From assembly GCA_009838645.1 (NCBI GenBank), contig VXRC01000049.1:62001-126000 (forward strand): a stretch of 64,000 nucleotides of DNA, read 5' to 3'. Shown one piece after another: positions 1 through 9,037 of this stretch. A program made the translations under genes and the position numbers. Below the pieces are notes generated by a model. It made no database searches. It was not told the DNA's origin and saw only the letters and a list, made by a program, of their open reading frames with translations. The stretch's first letter is position 1; every line of letters starts with the position of its first letter. The stretch comes from Gemmatimonadota bacterium (GTDB taxonomy: Bacteria; JAAXHH01).

Positions 1-1451
1 TCTTCAGGATCCTGGCGGGTCTCCTGAGTTGCGCGTATTTTACAGCCGCCTTATTCGAGACGAACGACATCAGCGGACCCGGCGGACTGGTCGACCACCG
101 GCTATCGCTGGAGCTTTTCCCCTATACGAAATGGAGCCTGCTACAGGGGGAAATACCGACGGGCCTGTTGAAAGCCGTCTTCCTTGGCGCCGTCGCTGTT
201 TCCGCCGCACTCACAGCGGGTTACCGTCCGACCCTCTGTGCCGCGGTGCTGTACTTGGTAGCAGTGTCGACGTATCGGTTGAATTTCCTCGTACTCTACG
301 TCGATGATGCCATATTCCACTGGACCCTGTTGTGGTTGATCCTGCTGCCGACGGGGCGCACGTTGACATGGCGCGCGTGGCGGCGCGACGGCAAGGCGGC
401 CATGGACCGCTGGCGAAGTCGTACCGTGCCGGGACTGGTCGTTCGCTGCTTCCTGGTCAATCTGGCCCTGGTTTACGCCTTTTCAGGGCTCTGGAAACTG
501 ACCAGCCCCATGTGGCGGGATGGATCGGCGCTCTATGTCATTCTCAAGCTGCCTATCGCATGGGCGCCACAACTGTGGGACGCGGGGTCCCTGCCCTGGC
601 TGAAGATCGCCGGTTACGTAGCCCTGGTAACGGAACCTATGGTCGTGCTGTTGCTCGTGCTTTCGCCGGGAAGGCCGTTCAAGTGGATAATCGTGGCCTT
701 GGTCACCATCTTTCACGCGGGCATCATCGCCACATTGAAGATCCCTTTCGCCAATCTTGCCTGCCTGGCCGGCGTGGTGTTCTGGTGCCGCCACGAGATC
801 ATGACCGCCGCGGGCGTGCGCGCGCCGCCCGGAGACAGGGAGAGTGTCACGTGGCAGGGCAAGGGGAGCGTCACTTGGCGCAGCGGGACGGCCGTGGCGG
901 TCACTTGCATCCTTGGCTTGCAGGCCGTCCTGGACTTCGCCAAACCGCAGTGGCGTTACGACGACTGGGAGGTGGGCAGGCCCGTCCAGGCGCAAGGGGG
1001 ATGGGTGGACGGTCTTCACCGCGCCGTGTACGGGGCGTTGTGGGTCGGCGGGCTGGCACAGAGCTACCGGTTGCTCGACTGGGTCGACAGCCGCAACTAT
1101 ACGCTTGATTATCGGGTCAGGGAACGTAGGCCTGACGGAAGCTGGAACGAAATAGATCAGGAAACCCTCTTCCCCACTACCATGCGGAGCATTTTGCTTC
1201 AATCCTACCTCCATGGCGTCGTATGGCGTAAGTTTCCCCCGGCGAAGGAAGCCGAGCTTCGGACCGGATTGAGACAGAGGTTTGCGGACAGGTATTGTCG
1301 TGGGCGGCCCGATGAGGACCTCCTGGTCGAAGTGGACGTGCGGATCGGACGCGTTACCGCCGGTGACCCACCACTGCGACGACAAGGCTACGGCCGGTTG
1401 ATGTCCTTTACCTGCCGGGCAGGCGTGGCAGTCTTTCAGGAGCCCGAATAA
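1..1451 (+). CDS. HTTM-domain membrane protein, 5' end outside window
   Basis: The reading frame is open from the first bases of the window, so the gene is truncated at its 5' end; a TTG at 168 is only an internal codon. The product is a polytopic membrane protein with at least five hydrophobic stretches in its first 230 visible residues (for example around LYLVAVSTYRLNFLVLYVD and KWIIVALVTIFHAGII), then a soluble C-terminal region of about 190 residues. The pattern of helices with an internal LVYAFSGLWKLTSPMWRDG segment resembles the HTTM (horizontally transferred transmembrane, vitamin K-dependent carboxylase-like) family. No catalytic function can be assigned. Its TAA stop overlaps the ATG of the asparagine synthase gene by one base, so the two are probably co-translated. 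Confidence 0.6.
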   Translation, partial: FRILAGLLSCAYFTAALFETNDISGPGGLVDHRLSLELFPYTKWSLLQGEIPTGLLKAVFLGAVAVSAALTAGYRPTLCAAVLYLVAVSTYRLNFLVLYVDDAIFHWTLLWLILLPTGRTLTWRAWRRDGKAAMDRWRSRTVPGLVVRCFLVNLALVYAFSGLWKLTSPMWRDGSALYVILKLPIAWAPQLWDAGSLPWLKIAGYVALVTEPMVVLLLVLSPGRPFKWIIVALVTIFHAGIIATLKIPFANLACLAGVVFWCRHEIMTAAGVRAPPGDRESVTWQGKGSVTWRSGTAVAVTCILGLQAVLDFAKPQWRYDDWEVGRPVQAQGGWVDGLHRAVYGALWVGGLAQSYRLLDWVDSRNYTLDYRVRERRPDGSWNEIDQETLFPTTMRSILLQSYLHGVVWRKFPPAKEAELRTGLRQRFADRYCRGRPDEDLLVEVDVRIGRVTAGDPPLRRQGYGRLMSFTCRAGVAVFQEPE

Positions 1452-3349
1452 TGTGCGGACTCGTCGCCGTTATGGCCCGTGGAGGCGCCTGGACTCGCGA
1501 TGCCCTCGAGCGTGCCACCGATACACTCGCGCATCGCGGTCCGGACGGCAGGGGTACGTGGGTAAACCCCCACGGGAAGGTGGGACTGGGACATACCCGG
1601 TTGAGCGTGATCGGCCTGGAAAACGGCGTACAGCCTATCTGCAGCGAAGACGGCCGTCTGCACCTGTCGGCAAACGGCGAGTTCTATGGTTTCGAGCCGA
1701 TTCGGCGAGACCTCGAAAACCGGGGCCATGTATTCGCCACGGGTTCCGACAGCGAAATCGCCCTTCACCTCTACGAGGAACGGGGTCGTTCGTGCGTCGA
1801 ATCCCTCCGCGGAGAATTCGCATTCGTCCTCTGGGATGAAAACCTGCAGACGCTCTGGGCGGTCCGTGACCGATTCGGCATCAAGCCCCTGTATTACGCG
1901 GAAGCCGATGGGGTGCTGTACCTGGCCTCCGAAGTCAAGGCGCTGCTGGCCGCGGGAGTGCACGCTGCCTGGGACGAGGAGACAGTCTTCCAGCAGATCT
2001 TCGCCTGTTTCGACACGGAGCGGACTCTCTTCCGGGGCGTCCGGCAGGTACCACCCGGGCACGGCCTGGTCGCGCGGGAGGGAGAACTGCGCATCGAGCG
2101 CTACTGGGACGTGGAGTATCCCCGCGGCGCGTCGGTATCCGATTGGGATCCCGCCACTTGCGTCGACCAGGTCCGTTATCGCCTGGAGGAGTCGATTCGC
2201 CTTCGCATGCGCGCGGACGTGCCGGTGGGGTGTCTCTTGAGCGGTGGGCTGGACTCGTCGGCATTGCTGGGAATGGCCGCGCGGCATTCATCAAGGCCGA
2301 AAGCCTTTTCCATCTCCTTCGACCACGCGGCCTACGACGAAGAACCCGTGGCCCGCCGCACGGCACGGCACCTTGGTGTAGAGTTCGAGACCGTACCCGT
2401 TTCACAGGGAGACTGCGCCGATCATTTTTCCGATGCGGTGTGGCACGCGGAGGCTATTCAGGCAAACGCCCACGGCGTGGCGCGTTACCTTCTGAGTCGT
2501 GCGGTACGCCGGTCCGGTTACAAGACCGTCCTGGCAGGCGAAGGCGCCGATGAACTGTTCGCCGGCTACGAATTCTGCCGGCCCGCATTGGACCTTGGTC
2601 CGCGTCGAGGAGTGATCGACTGGTTGCGAATCGGCCTGGCGCTGATCGGGGCTCAGAGCCCCGCCGAACGGAAGGTGGCCGGGACTTCTGCGTGGCTGGT
2701 ACGTGTAAGCCGCATACTGGGATTATCCAGCGAGGTTCTGGATTCCCTGGCGGGCAAACTGGACATTCTGAATGGTCTGCTGACCAAAGATTTTAGTGAA
2801 CGCATCGCAAAACGCGACCCCTACTGGATCTTTTTCGATCAATTCGACTATCGTAAACAACTTGCCGGACGCGAACCCGTGAAGCAGGTGCTCTACCTGT
2901 GGTTGAAATCCCTGTTTGTCGGTTACAACCTTGCGGCAGAACGCGCGGACATGGCCCACGGGCTCGAAGTGCGCCTGCCGTACCTGGATCACTTGTTTTT
3001 CGAATTCGGAAGCCGTATACCTTCCAGGTTGCTGGCTCGGGACGGACAGCCCAAGTTTCCGCTACGCGAAGCGGCAAGACCGATCCTGACCGAGGAGGTG
3101 TATCGTGGGGGAAAGAACCCGTTCCTGGCGCCACCATCCACGTTGCAGCCCGAAAACAGGCTCTTCGAGATGTGCCGTGACACGCTTCGGGGGCCCGGTA
3201 TGCGGGATCTGCCCTTCTTCGATACCGGCCGAGTGACCCGCCTGCTTGACCGTCTTCCGGGGATGGATGACGGAAGAAGAGCCGCGCTGGATCCGCTGAT
3301 TATGGCGCTGACCTCACTTTGCGTTTTGCAGGAGCGATACGATATGTGA
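1451..3349 (+). CDS. Asparagine synthase (glutamine-hydrolysing) family protein
   Basis: This 632-residue protein has the two-domain layout of class B asparagine synthases. The N-terminal glutaminase domain starts with MCGL, so Cys2 can be the nucleophile, and has the HRGPDG and NGEFYG glutamine-site motifs. The C-terminal synthetase domain has the PP-loop SGGLDSS (residues 264-270) for ATP, and GEGADELFAGY further on. It would transfer glutamine-derived ammonia to an acyl-adenylated carboxylate, normally aspartate. Its length matches the family. It overlaps the upstream membrane-protein gene by one base. Paralogues of this family often amidate polysaccharides, peptides or secondary metabolites, so the pairing with an HTTM protein leaves a non-aspartate substrate possible. 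Confidence 0.9.
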   Translation: MCGLVAVMARGGAWTRDALERATDTLAHRGPDGRGTWVNPHGKVGLGHTRLSVIGLENGVQPICSEDGRLHLSANGEFYGFEPIRRDLENRGHVFATGSDSEIALHLYEERGRSCVESLRGEFAFVLWDENLQTLWAVRDRFGIKPLYYAEADGVLYLASEVKALLAAGVHAAWDEETVFQQIFACFDTERTLFRGVRQVPPGHGLVAREGELRIERYWDVEYPRGASVSDWDPATCVDQVRYRLEESIRLRMRADVPVGCLLSGGLDSSALLGMAARHSSRPKAFSISFDHAAYDEEPVARRTARHLGVEFETVPVSQGDCADHFSDAVWHAEAIQANAHGVARYLLSRAVRRSGYKTVLAGEGADELFAGYEFCRPALDLGPRRGVIDWLRIGLALIGAQSPAERKVAGTSAWLVRVSRILGLSSEVLDSLAGKLDILNGLLTKDFSERIAKRDPYWIFFDQFDYRKQLAGREPVKQVLYLWLKSLFVGYNLAAERADMAHGLEVRLPYLDHLFFEFGSRIPSRLLARDGQPKFPLREAARPILTEEVYRGGKNPFLAPPSTLQPENRLFEMCRDTLRGPGMRDLPFFDTGRVTRLLDRLPGMDDGRRAALDPLIMALTSLCVLQERYDM

Positions 3350-3374
3350 TCCTGCGGACCATCATGCGGCCGTG

Positions 3375-3408
3375 GTGGTTCAGTCGCTGATCGGCTGACT
3401 GAGGCCAC
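3375..3408 (+). terminator. Stem-loop after the asparagine synthase gene
   Basis: Arms GTGGTTCAGTC (3375-3385) and GACTGAGGCCAC (3397-3408) pair with one bulge and one G-U pair around an 11-nt loop. It lies 26 nt after the stop codon. No T-run follows, so it may be a Rho-type end or an RNA stability element rather than an intrinsic terminator. Confidence 0.4.
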
Positions 3409-3528
3409 CCGTCCGGCATTCAAGTAAACCCGTGAGCAATCGGTTGTTTTGTGCTTTAGACTTTCGCGTATTTTACTTCACGTGGTGGATTCACCTGTCT
3501 CTCGATAGCGGACCATTCCAATCGCTGA

Positions 3529-5286
3529 ATGAACAAAGACTCCAGTAACCACCAGTCCGGCGTTCGATACGAAGCGGACGAAAGACCTCCGTTTCTCCTG
3601 GCCATCGGACTCGGTCTCCAGTTCGCCCTGCTCACCGTTGGCAGCGTGTTTCTGAAAGTCGCCATCGTGAGCCGCGCCGGAGGCGCCGGCGAGGACTATC
3701 TGGTATGGGCGGTATTCGCCGCTGCCATCATCACCGGAACGACCACGATCATCCAGGTTTTGCGCGTCGGGCGCGTCGGAGCAGGCTACGTGCTCCTGAT
3801 GGGCACGTCGGGCAGTTTCATCGCGATCTGCATTTCGGCCCTGCTGGAGGGCGGGCCCGCGCTGATGGCAACCCTCATCATCGTCTCGTCGCTCTTCCAG
3901 TTCCTGCTTTCCGCCCGTCTTTCGCTGCTTCGCCGGATCCTGACGCCGGTCGTCACCGGTACGGTCATCATGTTGATCCCAGTCTCGATCACGCCCGTCG
4001 TCTTCAGGATGCTGGGCGATGTTCCCGAAGGGTTCCCGGAGTCGTCCGCACCCTTTATGGTGCTCGCTACCCTGTTGGTCACCATAGTCATCGCTTTGAA
4101 GGCGAAGTCGTCGCTGAGGCTATGGGCGCCCGTGATCGGCATGGTCACGGGTTCCATCGTCGGCGGATACTATGGCCTGTACGACACGGAGCGCGTGATC
4201 GCCGCGCCCTGGCTCGGACTGCCGGACGGCCACTGGCCGGGTATCGATCTCTCCTTCGGCACCGCGTTCTGGGCGCTGGTGCCCGCTTTCCTGTTCGTAA
4301 CGCTGGTGGATGCCGTGGATACCATCGGCGACTCGGTCGCGATCCAGCGCATATCGTGGCGCCGTCCCCGGGCCGTGGACTACCGGGCGGTGCAGGGCGC
4401 CCTGGCCGCGGACGGCACGGGCAACATCCTTTCCGGCCTGCTGGGCACGATTCCCAACACCACCTACTCCTCGAGCATCGCGGTGACGGAATTGACCGGC
4501 GTAGCCTCCCGCATGGTCGGGGTGGTCGTGGGGGCAATCTACATCCTCGTCGCGTTTGTGCCGAAGGTCCCGGCGGTGGTCCTCGCCATACCGAACCCGG
4601 TCGTCGGCAGTTTCCTGCTCGTGCTGCTGGCCATCCTCTTCCTCATCGGCATGAAGCTGGTCGTGCAGGATGGGATCGACTACCGAAAGGGACTGGTCGT
4701 CGGGGTTGGCTTCTGGATTGGCGTGGGTTTTCAGAACGACGCGATCTATCCGGCGCTGGTTGCCGATTTCGCCGGTGGATTCCTGCGGAACGGGATGACT
4801 TCGGGCGGACTGGCGGCGATCCTCATGACGCTGTTTCTGGAACTGGCCGCTCCCCGCCGGTACCGGATGGAGGCCGCCTTCGATCTCGCGGCACTGTCGA
4901 AGATCCGGGCTTTTCTGGAAGCATTCGCCATCCGGCAGGGCTGGGCCAAGGAGACGACGGACCGGCTCGTGGCGGCCAGCGAGGAAACGCTGTTGACGCT
5001 GAATCCACGGGAAAGCGAGACCGGCCAGCGCCGGCGGCTGCTCCTGGTCGTCCGCCAGGAGGACGAAAGAGCGATCCTGGAATTTGTCGCGGCCACCGGC
5101 GAAGGCAACCTCCAGGACAGGATCGAGCTGCTCGGCGACGCACGGGCTGTGGAAACGCCGGAGGAAATGGAGGTGTCGCTGCGCCTCCTGAGGCACTTCG
5201 CTTCTTCGGTCCGCCATCAGCAGTACCACGACACGGATATCATCACCCTCCAGGTCGAAGTCCGGCAGTCGGATCCCGCCGCATGA
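3529..5286 (+). CDS. NCS2-type (xanthine/uracil permease family) transporter with C-terminal HATPase-like domain, copy 1
   Basis: This 585-residue protein has about 12-14 hydrophobic helices over residues 20-435 that follow the nucleobase:cation symporter-2 fold. The segment PNTTYSSSIAVTELTGVASR aligns with the NCS2 signature region. The usual N-x-G element of the nucleobase-binding motif reads S-S-I-A here, so the substrate may differ. Residues about 445-585 are soluble and resemble an RsbW-type anti-sigma/HATPase domain: a helix KIRAFLEAFAIRQGW, then RLVAASEETLLTL, and a final LRLLRHFASSVRHQQYHDTD segment. The N-box asparagine expected in an active ATPase is not visible. A very similar copy follows at 5510. 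No clear promoter was recognised upstream. Confidence 0.75.
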   Translation: MNKDSSNHQSGVRYEADERPPFLLAIGLGLQFALLTVGSVFLKVAIVSRAGGAGEDYLVWAVFAAAIITGTTTIIQVLRVGRVGAGYVLLMGTSGSFIAICISALLEGGPALMATLIIVSSLFQFLLSARLSLLRRILTPVVTGTVIMLIPVSITPVVFRMLGDVPEGFPESSAPFMVLATLLVTIVIALKAKSSLRLWAPVIGMVTGSIVGGYYGLYDTERVIAAPWLGLPDGHWPGIDLSFGTAFWALVPAFLFVTLVDAVDTIGDSVAIQRISWRRPRAVDYRAVQGALAADGTGNILSGLLGTIPNTTYSSSIAVTELTGVASRMVGVVVGAIYILVAFVPKVPAVVLAIPNPVVGSFLLVLLAILFLIGMKLVVQDGIDYRKGLVVGVGFWIGVGFQNDAIYPALVADFAGGFLRNGMTSGGLAAILMTLFLELAAPRRYRMEAAFDLAALSKIRAFLEAFAIRQGWAKETTDRLVAASEETLLTLNPRESETGQRRRLLLVVRQEDERAILEFVAATGEGNLQDRIELLGDARAVETPEEMEVSLRLLRHFASSVRHQQYHDTDIITLQVEVRQSDPAA

Positions 5287-5313
5287 CGTCAATAACGGAC
5301 CGGTCGGTACGCC

Positions 5314-5362
5314 CGGTGTACGCCACCGGTGTACGCCTTCGGTGTACGCCTTCGGTGTACGC
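5314..5362. repeat. 13-bp tandem repeat, four copies, between the permease genes
   Basis: The unit CGGTGTACGCC plus two variable bases starts at 5314, 5327, 5340 and 5353. A truncated CGGTACGCC precedes it at 5305. It lies 28 bp after the stop of the first permease gene and looks like recent replication-slippage expansion. Confidence 0.85.
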
Positions 5363-5509
5363 GGGATGTATCTACAATGGAATGCCTTGACTCGCTGGTG
5401 CGTGCCTTTATTTTCCTAACCCTGTGAGCATTTTCAAGACCCCGTCGACAAACCGTTTCCAGTTCCTGCCGTAACCAGGCTGTAGCACTGGATCTCAACA
5501 GGACCCTGC

Positions 5510-7264
5510 ATGAACACGGACGCTTCAGCCCGCCAGTCAAGCGTACGCTATGAAGCGGACGAACGTCCACCGCTTCTTCTGACCATAGGTCTCGGACTCC
5601 AGATCGCCCTGCTTACGGTCGGTGGCGTGGTCCTGACCGTGGCCATCGTGAGCCGGGCCGGCGGCGCGAGCGAATCCTTCCTGACCTGGGGGGTGTTCGC
5701 CGCGGCGGCGATCAGCGGAACGACCACGATCATTCAGGCCATTCGAGTCGGCCGCATCGGCGCGGGCTACGTACTCATGATGGGTACGTCAGGCAGCTTT
5801 ATCGCGGTCTGCATCGGGGCGCTCGCGCAAGGCGGTCCCGCGCTGATGGCGACGCTCATCATCATCTCCTCGCTGTTCCAGTTCCTGCTGTCCGCCCGCC
5901 TATCCCTGCTGCGCAGGATACTGACGCCGGCGGTCTCCGGGACGGTCATCATGCTGATTTCGGTCACGGTGATGCCCATCGCGTTCAACATGCTGAACAG
6001 GGTACCGGAAGGCATGCCGTCCACGTCCGCGGCGGTCACGGCCCTGGCCACCGTGCTGGTCACCCTCGGCATCGCGTTGAAGGCGAAGTCGTCGCTGCGC
6101 CTCTGGGCGCCCGTGATCGGCGTCGCCGTGGGGTCCATCGTGGGCGGATACTTCGGTCTGTACGATGCCGGCAGGGTAGCCGCCGCTTCCTGGCTGGGGC
6201 TTCCGGACGGGAGTTGGCCGGGCATCGATATCTCTTTCGGTCCCGCCTTCTGGGCGCTGCTTCCCGCCTTCATGTTCGTAACGCTGGTCGGCGCCGTGGA
6301 AACGATCGGCGACTCGGTCGCGATCCAGCGCGTTTCGTGGCGCAGGCCCCGCGCGGTGGATTACCGGGCCGTGCAGGGCGCCGTGGCCGCGGACGGCCTG
6401 GGCAACCTCCTGTCCGGTCTCATGGGTACGGTGCCCAATACGACCTATTCCTCGAGCATCGCGGTGACCGAGTTGACCGGCGTGGCTTCCCGCATGGTCG
6501 GGGTGGTCGTGGGACTGGCTTTTGTCCTGGTCGCGTTTATCCCGAAGTTCCTGGCGGTCGTTCTCGCCATTCCGGATCCCGTTGCCGGCGGCTTTCTGAT
6601 CGTGCTGCTTGCCATGCTGTTCGTCATCGGCATGAAGTTGGTCTTGCAGGATGGGATAGACTACCGGAAGGGGCTGGTCGTAGGCGTGGGTTTCTGGATC
6701 GGCGTCGGTTTTCAGAATGACGCGATCTTTCCCGCGCTGGTCTCCGACTTCGCGGGCGGACTCCTGCGGAACGGCATGACGGCTGGCGGACTGACGGCCA
6801 TACTCATGACGATTTTTCTGGAAATCACTTCCCCGCGCCGTCACCGGATGGAGTCGGACTTCGATCTTGCGGCGCTGCCGAAGATCCGTGCGTTTCTCGA
6901 AGGATTCGCCCGCCGCCAGGGCTGGGACAAGGGGACGGCGGACCGGCTTATGGCTGCGAGTGAAGAAACGCTGTTGGCACTGATTCCTCAGGACGGTGAG
7001 CACAGCCAGCCCCGGCGGCTGCTCCTGGTCGCGCACCGGGAGGGCGAAAGCGCGGTCCTCGAACTGGTCGCGGCGACCGGCGAGGGAAACCTGCAGGACA
7101 GGATCGAATTGCTCGGTGACGAAAGAGCCGTGGAGACGCCGGAGGAACTGGAAATATCACTCCGTCTCTTGAGACACTACGCTTCGTCGGTGCACCACCA
7201 GCAATACCACGATACCGATATCGTCACTCTTCAGGTGGACGTGCGCCCGCCCACGCCACGATAA
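5510..7264 (+). CDS. NCS2-type transporter with C-terminal HATPase-like domain, copy 2
   Basis: This 584-residue tandem paralogue of the gene at 3529 aligns along its whole length, including the N-terminus (SSVRYEADERPP versus SGVRYEADERPP) and the C-terminal domain (LRLLRHYASSVHHQQYHDTD). It has the same membrane domain and the same altered signature SSSIAVTELTGVASR. The predicted role is proton- or sodium-coupled uptake of a purine, pyrimidine or related solute at the inner membrane. The cytoplasmic tail could sense or regulate. Its last 41 bases overlap the 3' end of the convergent dioxygenase gene. Two near-identical permeases in tandem suggest duplication followed by divergence in substrate or affinity. 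Confidence 0.75.
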   Translation: MNTDASARQSSVRYEADERPPLLLTIGLGLQIALLTVGGVVLTVAIVSRAGGASESFLTWGVFAAAAISGTTTIIQAIRVGRIGAGYVLMMGTSGSFIAVCIGALAQGGPALMATLIIISSLFQFLLSARLSLLRRILTPAVSGTVIMLISVTVMPIAFNMLNRVPEGMPSTSAAVTALATVLVTLGIALKAKSSLRLWAPVIGVAVGSIVGGYFGLYDAGRVAAASWLGLPDGSWPGIDISFGPAFWALLPAFMFVTLVGAVETIGDSVAIQRVSWRRPRAVDYRAVQGAVAADGLGNLLSGLMGTVPNTTYSSSIAVTELTGVASRMVGVVVGLAFVLVAFIPKFLAVVLAIPDPVAGGFLIVLLAMLFVIGMKLVLQDGIDYRKGLVVGVGFWIGVGFQNDAIFPALVSDFAGGLLRNGMTAGGLTAILMTIFLEITSPRRHRMESDFDLAALPKIRAFLEGFARRQGWDKGTADRLMAASEETLLALIPQDGEHSQPRRLLLVAHREGESAVLELVAATGEGNLQDRIELLGDERAVETPEELEISLRLLRHYASSVHHQQYHDTDIVTLQVDVRPPTPR

Positions 7265-8006
7265 CCTCGGGTTCAGTGGACTTGAACGGACTGTCTTTCG
7301 AAGAACGGCAGTGTGTGGAAGCGTAGTGGTACTGGAGCGCCCTTCGGCGGCGATCGGACGTATTCGGCGGCGTGTAGTGGTAGGTCTCGCTGTGGAACAC
7401 GAGGGCGTCCCCTGACTTCATGACACAGGCCACCGCGTCGTCCGCGGTGGGCGCCGAAGACAGTCCGTAATCGTCCTCCACCCCCCCGTGTTCTCCGATC
7501 CCCGCACGATGCGACCTCGGAATGACGTGCATGCATCCGTTCGCCACGTCGGCGTCGTCGAGGGCGATCCAGAATCCGAAAACATCGTTGGGTTCCAGTC
7601 GGAAGTATGCGTTGTCCTGGTGCCAGACCTTCTGGCCGCCGAACCGGGGCGGTTTCATCAGCAGCATGCTCTGAAACAGGGAAACGTCCGGTCCGATCAG
7701 TTCGAGCGCCATACCCACCATTCTGGGATGGAAGGCCAGGGCGTGGAAAAGCTCGCTGTGGCGGGTCATCCGGAACAGCTTCCTCACGCCCAGCTCCCTG
7801 GATTCGGGCGTAACCGCTCCGCGGCGTACGGCCGGCTCGATCTGCACCAGTTCCTCCGGGACGTCCGGATACCGGTCCACGATCGCCGTGATCTCGCGCC
7901 GGATGGATTCGACTTCGTCCGGGGACAGGAAGGCTTCGGCGATGAAGTAGCCGTCCCGGTCGAAGGTCGATTTCTGCGCTGCTGACAACAGCGTTTCGGC
8001 GGTCAT
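7224..8006 (-). CDS. Phytanoyl-CoA dioxygenase (PhyH) family protein
   Basis: This 260-residue Fe(II)/2-oxoglutarate-dependent oxygenase has the iron facial triad visible as H129-x-D131 in VWHQDNAYF and H210 in ETYHYTPPNTSDRRR, with the following arginines as the 2-oxoglutarate anchor. Members hydroxylate small organic substrates, but the substrate cannot be read from the sequence. It is the last gene of a three-gene minus-strand operon with a DUF362 protein and an MDR dehydrogenase (gaps of 14 and 3 bp). The context suggests sequential oxidation of one compound. Its 3' end overlaps the convergent permease gene by 41 bp. Confidence 0.88.
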   Translation of the reverse strand: MTAETLLSAAQKSTFDRDGYFIAEAFLSPDEVESIRREITAIVDRYPDVPEELVQIEPAVRRGAVTPESRELGVRKLFRMTRHSELFHALAFHPRMVGMALELIGPDVSLFQSMLLMKPPRFGGQKVWHQDNAYFRLEPNDVFGFWIALDDADVANGCMHVIPRSHRAGIGEHGGVEDDYGLSSAPTADDAVACVMKSGDALVFHSETYHYTPPNTSDRRRRALQYHYASTHCRSSKDSPFKSTEPEVIVAWAGARPPEE

Positions 8007-8009
8007 GTC

Positions 8010-9023
8010 TCAGTCCTTCCAGTTGAAGACGACGCCCATCATGTTCTTTTCACGCCTGAATATCATCTCGTAGGCTTCGTTGATCTGACCGTAGTGCATC
8101 CGGTGGGTAATCAGGCGCTTCGGTTCCAGCTTGCCCTCGCGCATCAGGTCCAGCGTGAAGCGGCACATGGCGGACCAGTCCCTTCGGTCGCCCCGTTCGG
8201 GGGGGAACAGGTAGCCTGCCCGCCCGTTGACCGCGATCAGCGAAATCCCCTTGGCATAGAACCATTCCATGTCCAGGGGATTGAAATCGAGCGGCGGTTC
8301 GCCCCGGCCGGGCAGGGCTACGATGCTGACCCGCCCGTTGTCGCGCACGATCTGGCAGGAAGTCCGCAGCGCGGGCCAGGGATTGGCCGTGAGTATGACC
8401 AGGTCGACGCCCTCGCCGTGGGTGAAGTCGTCCAGCTTGGCCGCGAGATCGGGATCGTCGTGCATAAAGGTCGCGTCCGCGCCCATGCGCTCGGCCATTT
8501 CCATGCGCACCGGGCTGTTCGCGATACCGATCGTCCGCGCGCCGAGGCAGGGTCCGAGCCCTACGGCGCCGAGTCCGAGGACGCCCAGTCCCACGACCGC
8601 CACGTTCTCGCCGGGCTGGAACTGCGACTTGTAGTAGCACAGGGCGCTGAGTGTGTACAGGTGGCCGTATACCGCGTCCTCGTCATGTACGCCGTTGGGA
8701 ACCTTGACGAGCATTTCATCGTCCTTCGCGATGAACTCGGACTGGTGTGGGTACCGGGAGATGACCCGGTCGCCCACGGCAAAATCCTCGACCGCGTCTC
8801 CCACGCCGCGTACCACGCCCAGGTTGCTGTCCCCGACCCAGCGCGGAAAATCCGGTGCTCCGGGCACCTGCTCCGCGCCTTCGTAGTTGCCCCGGTCCGT
8901 CCCGATCTTTAGCGCCGATATGACGGTCTCGACCCAGAGGTCGTGAGGGCCCAGGTTTTCCGTATCCAGGACATGATCTTCGATGCGGAGGTCTCTTGGG
9001 CCGTAGAGCATGGCGATTTTCAT
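8010..9023 (-). CDS. Zinc-less MDR-family dehydrogenase
   Basis: This 337-residue medium-chain dehydrogenase/reductase has a GroES-like N-terminal domain and a Rossmann domain (VAVVGLGVLGLGAVGLG, around residues 142-158). The catalytic-zinc cysteine of classical alcohol dehydrogenases (GxCGTD) is replaced: the segment reads ALKIGTDRGNYEG. The four-cysteine structural zinc lobe is absent. This places it with zinc-independent MDR proteins such as BchC-like or quinone-reductase-like enzymes. It is the middle gene of the DUF362-MDR-PhyH operon, 14 bp after the DUF362 gene and 3 bp before the dioxygenase gene. The substrate is unknown. Confidence 0.8.
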   Translation of the reverse strand: MKIAMLYGPRDLRIEDHVLDTENLGPHDLWVETVISALKIGTDRGNYEGAEQVPGAPDFPRWVGDSNLGVVRGVGDAVEDFAVGDRVISRYPHQSEFIAKDDEMLVKVPNGVHDEDAVYGHLYTLSALCYYKSQFQPGENVAVVGLGVLGLGAVGLGPCLGARTIGIANSPVRMEMAERMGADATFMHDDPDLAAKLDDFTHGEGVDLVILTANPWPALRTSCQIVRDNGRVSIVALPGRGEPPLDFNPLDMEWFYAKGISLIAVNGRAGYLFPPERGDRRDWSAMCRFTLDLMREGKLEPKRLITHRMHYGQINEAYEMIFRREKNMMGVVFNWKD

Positions 9024-9037
9024 GGAATGTGCTCCAA

